Positions 55,357 to 64,000 of a stretch of 64,000 nucleotides of DNA are shown piece after piece. Position 1 is the stretch's first letter. Every line of letters begins with the position of its first letter. Source of the DNA: Kalmusia sp. IMI 367209 (Eukaryota; Ascomycota; Dothideomycetes; Pleosporales; Didymosphaeriaceae); NCBI GenBank assembly GCA_027946365.1, contig JAPEUQ010000012.1, positions 930,001 to 994,000 on the forward strand, read 5' to 3'. Below the pieces are notes generated by a model. That model was not told the origin of the DNA, made no database searches, and saw only the letters and a list, made by a program, of their open reading frames with translations. The translations under genes and the position numbers were made by a program.

Positions 55357-57471
55357 CTAGGCCGCCTGTTTGTACTTCTCTCTCAATTCGTCAATCTCCC
55401 TCTGGAACCTTTCCATGTCATCCAGTATATTGCTTGCGTTCGAACCCCCACTTCGTTGGAACTCCTCAAGCTTATCCGCGTCTGGTTCTTCGACTTCTTC
55501 TCTCGGTGAGTATAACGGTTGCTCGCTGTCTGCTGCAATGGGTGTATATTCATGTTTAAGGGAGCTCACGCTTGCTATGCTTCCTGGCCTTCTGCCGTCG
55601 ATGGAGCTGCGTTTATGTTCGGTACTAGTGTGGCGGGAGCCGCTGGGCGATGATGAAGAGAGATTCGGGCGTTCTCGATCCAGACTCGAACGGCCGGATT
55701 GGCGGCGTCGCGGTGGAGGCGGAGGTGGTGGCGGCATGTTTGCGCTCTCGTTAGACACAGAGCGGTGATTGTTGCGTGCCGAATGCATTGACGATGTGCG
55801 AGTCAACCCTGGCACGGGTGACGAGGGCTCAGAGGTTAATGTCGCTCGCCGTGATGATGGGGGATTGGGCGAGGAGACTGCGGGCGGCTGAGGCGCTCCA
55901 GATATGGACAACTCTGTTGAAGATGAATTTGCGCTTGATGTGTTTAATGTTGAAAGTGCTGCGCGGTGTCTTCTTGAAGGTGGAGGTGGGGGGGCTGCTT
56001 TATGAGAGGCGGGTTGTGAAGTTGGCTCCTGCGCATAGCTTATGGGGGGAAGCTCAATAGAGTGTTGAGATGACATTGTCAACGATGAGTTGCTGCGTGA
56101 TCTATTGCCCGTAGTCGAAGTACGCAGCTGACTCTGTCGGCGAGCTAGTGGGACTGGTGGTGGCACCTTTTTTTGCGTTGGTGTGGCATCTGAGATGCTC
56201 ACAGTTTCGCTATCTTTGGTGTCTGATATTGATGCAACTTCATGAGTGGTGTCTTGTGAAACGATATGAGCCGTGGGTAAGATTGTGGGAGGGTGGGGGA
56301 GCGGCTTGTTCAGGTCCGAATTCGTCCTCTTATGTGCGGAAGGAGATGGTGTTGCTTCTGCTGCGGAGAAATCCGAGAAAGATACAGTCTGCGGTGTCCT
56401 CGAGCTCATAAGCTTCCCATGTCGATGCCTCGGTGTAGGTGGTGGCTTCTTCTTCTTCTCCTTCTTCACCTCTCCCACAAGACCAACATGTTCATCATCC
56501 GAGGCAGCCATGTCGTATGATGTACGCGGTGATTCGGGATTAGGCTCTTGTAACGGGTCGAATATTGATTGTCGTGAAATGGACGAGGTGTCTGTACTGC
56601 TGCTACTTTCAAAGACGGCAGGACTGAGCGCATGGGAGGCAGGAGCACTCTGCGGAGGGGCGGAACTTCGCGGACTAGTGATGCCCTGCATCAAAAGGTT
56701 TTTGAAGCCCTCGACATTCAGCGATTGCCTCGCAGCCCCAGACGTTGGCTTATCCGTGGGGGTCCGCTCTGTTGCTAATCGCGTCAGCATGGGCACTTGG
56801 GATCTCTTGCAGCTCAAACGCAGCCAAACGACGTGATTATTTGGCTATAACCGCAATTCCAGTATCAAATCTAAAGAAAGAATAGATTTGCGAACCTTTG
56901 GGTTGCCCCGCCGTCTCCCCGCCTTTCTCCTGCGGCTCGATGCTAGCCAGCGTCCGCGAAAATGGGTTCGCAGGAGCCCCGCTAGGCGAGTGTACAGATC
57001 CAGAGACTCCTGTGCTCTTCCATGTATTGTCTGTTACTCCGCGTTCAACTGCCTGTCTTCTCGTGGAATCATGCACACCCGAATCCTCGAGATCGTTGGC
57101 GAAGGTACTTTGGGGCTCTGGTGGCGGCGATCCAGCATAGCGATTACGGCTTATGCCATAAGATAGATTGTCATCTTCGTCGTCAAAAGCCGGATGCGGG
57201 GGTATAGTCTCGGTGGGCGACTCTATGCGGACGGATTTCTTTGTCCTTTGGGGAAGCGCGGACGAGGCATCGAGCACTGTGCAACTATTATTCCTGCGTC
57301 TTTGGCTTTGAGGCGCATAGTATGCTTCGCGGAGTTTATACCGGAGTCATCCTGGCGCTCATCGCGAGCATCTTTGCTTCTGTTGCTGCTATCGGCCTGC
57401 GGAAAGCTCGTCGGGGGTGCGGCGGAGGGGTGGTTTTGGATGATGGAGGCGCGGAAAGGGTTTCCGGACAT
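55357..57471 (-). CDS. Proline- and serine-rich disordered protein with C-terminal coiled coil
   Basis: Starts MSGNPFRASIIQNHPSAAPP. Intron 1 (GTATAA to GCACAG) joins RQDDS to VLDASSALPQRTKKSVRIES. The middle has NPFSRTLASIEPQE and, after a second intron with a weaker GTTCGC donor, VPMLTRLATERTPTDKPTSG, then SLNVEGFKNLLMQG. The next 350 residues are low complexity with poly-Pro runs (APPPPPSRR; MPPPPPPPPRRRQS), which would suit SH3, WW or profilin binding. The end, DADKLEEFQRSGGSNASNIL, then DMERFQREIDELREKYKQ, is a short coiled coil. The NPF-type and SLNV-FK-LL-G blocks seem conserved in ascomycetes. I know no function; a cytoskeletal or trafficking scaffold is inference from composition. 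Confidence 0.78.
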
Positions 57472-57867
57472 GTTTGAGGCTTAGAAACAATGCATTGTTC
57501 TATATACATGAAAAGGTGCCTATACGAAGGAGAGATAGGCTGGCTAGACTGCAGGTGCAGCGTTGTGGTGCTGATGGCCAGCTGGGAAAGATTACCAGGG
57601 TTGACAGCGAAGAGGCCCGTCCCCCACATCCATCCCACCGGAACTTTGGCTCAGAGCTGCTCCGATCTCAACGAACACCTCCAGGTACAGAAACACGTCA
57701 GAACCACTGGCATGCCTTGACGTGTCTAATCACGGTTCTACCTGTTACATTAACATGCGGCACCTAGACGCCTGCTGCCAGCCTTGACCGGATTTGTACC
57801 ACTTAAGCTACCCTATCGCCGCACTCGATGCAAGCACGGATGAACGCTGTAATATCAAACAACCACT
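57472..57867. other. Intergenic region between tandem minus-strand genes
   Basis: About 400 bp containing the upstream region of the Pro-rich gene and the 3' end of ECO1. No gene or repeat seen. Confidence 0.4.
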
Positions 57868-59160
57868 TTAATCGATATACACCAGCCAACCTGCCTCTCC
57901 ACCGAACCATTTCCTGGCCAATAGTCCTCCGCTCTCTGTAGGCTGACTGAAGGCCATCTTTGCCTTGTCGATAGTCATGGCATACAAGAAATTAGACCTG
58001 GCCGATTCCAGCAGCGTCGTCGCGATGCCATTTTTCCGATGAGAATTTGAAGTCCATATCCTCGAGATACCTAGGATAGCTCGTTCTCGCGTGTCGCTGA
58101 TGCAAATGGACGAGCTGCGGATGTCAGCAGGGAGCTGACCGGCAGCCTCGGACGCGTCATCCTGGTCCAGTACTGGAAATGCCTCCTGGATCCTTTCCGC
58201 CAGGCAAGCTCCTACGCACTTTTGGCCATGTATGTATAGGTACGCCTTGTATCTGTCGCTAGCGGAATATTGTGCGTTTCCTTTTCTGGAGTGCTGCGCC
58301 TTTTCCTCCTGCGTTGGCGCGTTTGTAGCTATTGAATTGCGTCTCTGGCTCCACAGCGCTTCGTCTGAAATGGGAACAGCTCCTAGCTCAGTATTGACGA
58401 CTTTCAGCACTTCGCTAGCCTTGTTGCGCAATGCAAGCGCATCCCTTCTACTGACTACTGCGATGAAGCTTCTTTCTCCTCCAGACCAAACTTGATTCCG
58501 TCTAAGCCTTTCGGATAATGCCTTGGAAATATCGACACCGCCAACGTTCATCGCGTGAAACTTCCGATGCAGCGCAGCGTCTTCAGCGTGTGATGGGACA
58601 TATTCCATGCCGCAGATCTTGCATTTCTTGTTTGGATCAGCGACCAGGTCAAGCTGCATCTGCACTAATTTCTTATTCTTCTTCGAGGCGTGTTGAGGCG
58701 GATTCGATATATTGTGACTTTTCTCGGATAGTGGCTTCTTCGCAAGGAGGTCGGATTTGGACCTTCGTTTCACAAAAGAAAACATCGGCCTCCTCTTTCG
58801 CGCCGGAGGACTACAGCTCTGGGGTATTGGTGAGGACGGCGGACTGGATCGAGGCGCTTCGTCTGAGAACAGTGCTGCAGTTTCTGTTGGGCTGGCGGGT
58901 AACGCAGAGCTATCACGCTCTGGTGAGCAGCTCATCAGCTTCGTTATGAATACTGTATCGTCGGATTGGTCCTTTTCGTCCGGTCCGTCCTTCTTTGTTG
59001 ACGCGACGCGTCTGCGCTTCGTCGGTGGCTCTTCTGGCTCTGCATCGTATAATGAGGGTTTTCGCTGGCGGGAATAAGTCCTAATAACTTTTCTGCATAA
59101 TTGTTAGCTACAGATTATTGCCTAGATGTTTCAAACGTGCCTTGCACCCAGAGAAGACAT
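57868..59160 (-). CDS. ECO1: Cohesin acetyltransferase ECO1
   Basis: Acetylates cohesin subunit Smc3 during S phase to establish sister-chromatid cohesion. Main exon: RTYSRQRKPSLYDAEPEEPP with KRRR, a disordered middle, then the C2H2 zinc finger CKICGMEYVPSHAEDAALHR, with KFH completing it. The GNAT-type domain has YKAYLYIHGQKCVGACLAER, RAILGISRIWTSNSHRKNGI and ATTLLESARSNFLYAM, ending ESGGLLARKWFGGEAGWLVY and ID. The R-KNGIATTLL block is the acetyl-CoA loop. The start is less certain: MSSLGAR (ATG at 59160) joins KVIRTYSRQ only if the first intron has a GC donor (AAG then GCACGT) and a TGCAG acceptor. No GT donor gives the frame. An ACGCGT box lies 61 bp upstream. Divergent from the GNAT gene at 59827. 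Confidence 0.92.
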
Positions 59161-59826
59161 GTTAGCGTGGTAGTGATAGGTAATCGAGGAAGTTGAAGCC
59201 AACGAAGCTCTGAGATCTCGACGCGTCTCGCGTATCTTCTAAAACTAATCGATAAGCGCACGGGCCTGTAACGCGCGATGTCATTCCTCTACTCTGCGAA
59301 TCATCTCTATACGTCAATTTATCAGAAAGTGTTAACCTGTAATGTATTGCGAAACTGTTCGTTCATGCTCAAAGTTCGCAGCATGCTCCACGTCTATGTA
59401 TAATCAGTATTTTCTTTGCATCACACTATGTAGTTACCCAAAAATTCGCGAATCGACCCTACAGGCGGTGGCTTTTAACAACCGGATTCATACTCATCCA
59501 GAAATAACATATGTGAAGGCAAGGCCGTTCTCATGTAGAATAGAACAGGAGGAGTAAGCCGGACGGTCACTTGTACATCGTAACAGCCTTGCTTAGACCG
59601 ATGAGGAAGGTGGGATACATCTGACAGCGAGGGTTTTATAGGTCAATACTTCTGCTTGCTGTATTCGTCGCATTCACATTGACTCATCACCCAGAGCTCG
59701 AGCACAACAGTCGTTACATGACTCAACGCAGTGCGGAACTGAATACATACACTGCTCGTCTCACCTTCACCACTTTGAAGGAATCTTGATCTTCATCCTC
59801 TCACAGCAGCCTACACATTCGCAACC
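59161..59826. promoter_or_regulatory. Divergent region of ECO1 and GNAT gene with an ACGCGT box
   Basis: About 670 bp between two start codons. ACGCGT at 59221-59226, 61 bp before ECO1, is the MBF-type cell-cycle box; TAACGCGCGA follows at 59269. AT-rich at 59340-59470. A 71-codon frame at 59342-59557 has no motif. Confidence 0.45.
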
Positions 59827-60647
59827 ATGACCGCGCAACCTCCCCCGGCGCACCCTTCTCTCATGATCGCAGAGACCAAGACCGCACCCCAAGATGCAGC
59901 CGATGTGCCTCTGCCAGAACCTCTATTCCGTACCAAAAGACTGCTCGCTCGTCCCATGCACCCGCAAGATGCAACGAGCGTGCAACGCGCCTGCGAACCA
60001 GCATCCATCACAAAATACATGTACGAAGGAGATCTTTAATGCAGCTTTCCCAAAACAAATCCACTAACCGCCTCATCCGCATCCAGGACCCTTGCTTTCG
60101 CACACCCCTACACCATGGAACAAGCCGTCAAATGGATAGAATTGAACCGCGACGCCCCAAAAAGTACTTGCCTGACACATGCAACACTTGGCTACTCCTC
60201 ATCATACTTACATCCCGCCCAGACCACCTCTACCTCACAACCCATGAAGATCCCTACACAGTGATCGGCGGCATCGGCCTCAAACCGGGCGGAGACATAG
60301 AATCCCACACCGGCGAAGTCGGCTACTGGCTTGCCGAAACTCACTGGGGCTCTGGTCTCATCACAGAAGCCCTTGAGGGCTTCGTATCTTACACCTTTCT
60401 CGAGCGCGACGGCGACGGTTCCGCCCCGGTCGAAGGCAAGCCCGCGGAGGTCAAGAAGACGAGGATCTTTGCGACTGTGGTCAACGGGAACACGGCAAGT
60501 ATGCGCATCTTAGAGAAGTGTGGGTTCAAGAAGGAGGGCGTGCAAAAGGAGCATGTTAGGATCAGGAACGGGACGTTGTGTGATGTGCATATGTATGGGT
60601 TGACGAAGGGTGATTGGGATGAGTGGAGGAGGGAAAGGGGGTCGTAA
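59827..60647 (+). CDS. GNAT-family N-acetyltransferase
   Basis: Acetyl-CoA dependent N-acetyltransferase of the RimJ/RimL-like GNAT_3 type. Exon 1: FRTKRLLARPMHPQDATSVQ, then RACEPASITKYM. The first intron starts inside TACATGTACG (GTACGA), has branch CTAAC and acceptor ATCCAG, and joins TLAFAHPYTMEQAVKWIELN. The second (GTACTT to GCCCAG) joins RDAPKN to HLYLTTHEDPYTVIGGIGLK. The acetyl-CoA region is VGYWLAETHWGSGLITEALE, followed by VVNGNTASMRILEKCGFKKE and DVHMYGLTKGDW. Without the first splice the frame stops at 60039, which shows the intron is needed. About 230 residues. Substrate unknown; such fungal proteins may act on small amines, antibiotics or protein N-termini. Confidence 0.88.
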
Positions 60648-60739
60648 CCAAAGATGCTGTAACAAGAGAACGCAAGTGAGCTCGTCAGATCTTTGATGTC
60701 TGTTCAATACATGTACATTTCCGTATTCTTCGCATACGT

Positions 60740-63318
60740 CTATCTAGAGGTGTCACCGGGCAGCAACTTCAGCCTTTCCATTGTGCTGACATGCGCCAAA
60801 TCATGCATCCCCAACTTCACCAGCTCTCTCTTAGCCAGCAATATCAGATCCCCTCTGCGGGACCAGAAAAATCGATGGACGTACCTCGCGACATGCTCGC
60901 CTTCCACCTGGGCCACCAGTCGACACACCCACAATGCCTTCTTTTGGGGCACGAAGCGGTCTTCTGACAAAGGTCGCGTGATGCACACATCGACGGCTGC
61001 CTGAGTGAACAGCGGCCTAATTGGAAGCTCATTGGTAACAAGGTATCTGTAGAGATATTTGATTGATCGGAAGTTTTGTTGGCAGCTTCTGGTCCGGTCC
61101 ATGGCGTACTGGTGCGCGAACTGGTGAATGAGATCGGCTTGCACCTCTTTGGGAATATCTGCGGTCACCTTTCGGTAGGCGAGTGGAACGATACGAGCGG
61201 CGTTGGCTCGATCCAAAATGTGTTCAAAAGAACGGCGAGCCTTTGCTTGTTCCACACGTGTATCCTGGACTGCAGTGTTCACACCCAGAGCGTGTTGAGC
61301 GTGTAGTAGCCGTTCGAACGCGTTCAGATTGTATCCGAGGCGTGTAGAGTCGGTGTCCTCCTTTATTTCTTCTAGTACCCGTTGCGAATACTGATTCAGA
61401 AATGCAGTGTTGGAGATCATCGAGCGGCATTTGTGAACTCGTTCCAGCAGATTCGAAACCGAATGGAAGCTCTTGTGCTCGCTTATGTAGGGGATCATGA
61501 GCTCGAGTACGCCATGGTTAGGCATTGACCTCTTTCCTAGATCAGAAACCAACCTCGCAAGCATTCCGTTGAGAGAAGTTCCCGTGTCATGTTGTGCTAT
61601 TAGGGTCTGTGAGTAGGATTTGATAAAATCACATAGCCTGTCATCGCCAGCGAAAGAGGCATGCCCAACTAAAGCATACATCAATGCAGTGACCAGGGTG
61701 TGTGGGGGATAACGATGATTAAACCACGCGTTCGCGAAGCTCTTGAAAGCATATTGGAAAAGTGGCATCTCGAAGGATGTTCTGGTGTCATTGCGCATGT
61801 CCAGTCGCCAGAGAAGTTCGAACCATTTTCGGAAATGAAGAGTCTGATGGCCAAGTTTGAGGTCAGTCAGCGACTTCTCAGATCGTAGGAGCATGGCGGG
61901 CATTGAAAGAGACCAGGAACGAAGCAATGGAGCTGGGATACACTCCAGGACGTCCAAAACAACCGATGTTGAAGTATGCTCCTGAACGCAGGCGACTACC
62001 AAATTACATAGTCGGACAGGCTCCATGGTTGGCGCTTTCCAAAATTTGCGCAAAAGCCGCGAGAGACGGGGGTCCGACAGTTGATGGGCGACCCCACGGA
62101 GAAGTTCGACAACAGGCTCCGCAAGCGTTTCGTCTTCTGAGCGGGAAGAATGCCAAAGACCACGAATCAGTAAACGCAAGCTTGTATCGTGATCATGAGT
62201 GCCGCGAATCGACAGTCCTGGGCTAGCGGGTAGGCCATCAGAGAGCTGCTCGGCAAGTCGCTTGTAAATAAGATGTGTTCCGGGACATCCATAATCAGGA
62301 GTGATGAGATGCTTCTCTTCCAGAAACTGCATAAAACGAAGGCCATGACGATCGTAAACGTGAGGTAGACGCACATTTGGGTGAGAGAGACAGCCAAGTA
62401 TAGATGTTACAGGCCAGTCGTCCTCGCGGAGATGTTGAAAGGCCAGAAGACAGAAGCTCCCCGCATCAAAAGTATCAGGGCAACATTCTTTGTACGCTTC
62501 GTGCAGGAATGTGCCCGGTTGCTCTTTGACATCGGTGGGTACAGCGTTGACTAGTTCGCGAAATTTGTCGAGACAAGCGTCGAGATCAATCGGAGGAGAC
62601 TCGGCAGCCTTTAGAACGGATCCCTTTGTGGCATGTGTTATTGGTTCCGAAGGTACTGGAGGCGAATCAATGCCGACCGTCGACCCTTTGGCTGCTACAG
62701 CATCTAGGCCTTTTTCGCCTGAACTTGTATCTGCGTTAGGAGAGCGCCGACCACCATGACCTTGTTCCAGATCCAGTGCTCCGTCCGGTAGTTGGACAAT
62801 TGTGTGAGATGGGGGGAACGATGGATCTGATACCGTATCAGGCGGGTGAAAGGTGTACGCTGACACTGGGGGAGAGTCGTTTGGCGACCGGCCCAAGGAC
62901 GTAAAGTCGAAAGCTAGGACGGTCAGTCTATCTTGCGGTAGATGTCGCCGAGCGTGCGCTCACACATACCGAAATCTGAGAGCTCCGCTTTCCTTAAGGA
63001 CGGCGGTTCATATTTCCAACGCGGCTCCCCCGTCTGGCGAAACCCAAATAGCGCGGCTAAGTTGAACGACGGCGGCGGTATGCCACCGGAAGGGTCCATG
63101 TTCGCCTGCAGAGTCATTCTTCTCTTCGCTGCTCGCCTCCTGGCCTCCAATGGCCCCGGGACATTGCTGCCATGTCTTCTCTGATGCGGGCAGGTCGCGC
63201 GGAAAAATCGCGATACGGCGGCCGAGAGAAGGTCGTCGGAAATCCAGATGTGATCGAGAGAAGCCTTATTCGGCGACGGCGCTGCTCGACGGCAGGCAAT
63301 GGACGGGCGTCGCATCAA
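60740..63318 (-). CDS. Large helical protein, possibly mitochondrial and PPR-like
   Basis: Starts MMRRPSIACRRAAPSPNKAS, Arg-rich and free of acidic residues for about 19 residues, so a mitochondrial presequence is plausible. ARRRAAKRRMTLQANMDPSG, then IPPPSFNLAALFGF, is a basic block. An intron (GTATGT to TCCTAG) joins AELSDFA to FDFTSLGRSPNDSPPVS. The rest, about 700 residues, is alpha-helical without clear catalytic motifs: LDACLDKFRELVNAVPTDVK, KRLAEQLSDGLPASPG, VTALMYALVGHASF, RSFEHILDRANAARIVPLAY and RFFWSRRGDLILLAKRELVK. Spacing of helices and the end FFWSRRGDL----REL suggest a PPR-like organelle RNA protein, but I cannot confirm repeats by eye. Confidence 0.72.
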
Positions 63319-64000
63319 GCGTGATGGGCATCGGGGAGACCTTCATACAGTAGACTTCACCATAGTCGAAGCTGTCTCAATTGGGTTTCGTGGTCCGTGC
63401 ACACTAGATCACGTGCGTCTGTGAAGGCTCGGCGACTCGGCCGAATCATGTTGAGAGAGAGGTGTGAAAATGGCGTCCCACGAGTCGAGGACGGCGTCGA
63501 CGGCCACCAAGCCTTCGCAGCGGCGCCTTCGACGGGCTCGGTACCAGCCAGCTGCGTGTTGCCCACCGGTGGCTTTTTCGCTTTTCGTACTGTTGCAGCT
63601 ACGAATCCCAACGGCGTACACGGGTGCGAATGCGATGTACGTCTCACGTGCAACAAGCGACTGTCCCGCGCCTGAAATCTCCACTGCCGGTTCGCGCTGA
63701 CCGGCCCTCCGCCGGGTCGAGCTCCTTTCCTCGTTATTGTACACGCACAACAGGCAGCGCAGCAGGCACAATGCAACGGACGGCGGATGGCGGCGGTGGA
63801 CTCGGCCCACCCCAAGAAGTGTCCAGACAACCCACGGCGGCGAGCGTTGAGCAGCCGGTGACGTGGGCAGACCGCGTGTGAAGCGTCCAAGGCTCGAGGC
63901 CAAGCAGCTGGGAGCGACCTGGCGTGAAACGACGGCACGCAACGCCACTGGACCGGGTTAGCCTGGCGCCAATGCCAGGCACGGCGCGCTGCTCATTCGC
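63319..64000. other. GC-rich end of window, no gene seen
   Basis: About 680 bp upstream of the helical protein. Long frames on both strands (up to 193 codons) overlap each other and reflect high GC, not a known protein. The last 70 bp may belong to a gene outside the window. Confidence 0.4.

Noticed and set aside
63357..63948. Overlapping long frames on both strands at the right end
   Set aside because: High GC makes stops rare; they overlap each other and match nothing I know.

Overview
The window is nuclear DNA of a filamentous ascomycete (Pezizomycotina), most likely a Dothideomycete. The grounds are short introns of about 45-75 bp with GT-AG ends and CTRAC branch sites, intergenic spaces of 0.1-4.5 kb, long disordered protein tails, a GH7 cellulase, secreted Ser/Thr-rich and Cys-rich wall proteins, and ordinary fungal housekeeping genes. 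The class assignment is an inference from protein character. No alignment was run. I see no rRNA, tRNA or CRISPR.

Layout. 1-17.9 kb is dense housekeeping: CCT6 (cut by the left edge) divergent from NOP56, then HPC2, an unknown gene, a CBP6/UQCC2-like bc1 assembly factor, a BSD2-type membrane protein, MED11 divergent from TAF5, and a homocysteine S-methyltransferase. 17.9-22.4 kb is empty and leads into a conserved fungal gene of unknown function (22.4-23.9 kb). 26-34 kb is accessory: a secreted mucin-like protein, a BAHD-type acyltransferase, a 321-bp mariner-type MITE, a small orphan gene and a Lys-rich orphan gene. 34.8-40.4 kb returns to housekeeping: EXO1 divergent from TMA16, then TAN1. 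41-52.7 kb is sparse and lifestyle-related: an APH-fold protein lacking its catalytic residues, a GPI-type Cys-rich wall protein, a divergent GH7 enzyme, an SDR and a probable gene relic. 52.9-63.3 kb is dense again: mitochondrial ClpP divergent from a mitochondrial-looking unknown, a proline-rich scaffold-like protein, ECO1 divergent from a GNAT acetyltransferase, and a large helical, possibly mitochondrial protein.

Shared themes. HPC2, TAF5 and MED11 act in chromatin and RNA polymerase II transcription. NOP56, TMA16 and TAN1 act in ribosome and tRNA maturation. EXO1 and ECO1 act in S phase, and each has an ACGCGT box shortly upstream. ClpP, the CBP6-like factor and two unknowns are probably mitochondrial.

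The most striking sequence-level signal is that five clearly conserved genes (MED11, the homocysteine methyltransferase, the acyltransferase, EXO1 and the unknown at 53.9 kb) each need single-base frame corrections, mostly at short homopolymers. Base-calling error is the simplest explanation. The EXO1 site (CCC followed by TAG-C) also has the form of a +1 recoding site.
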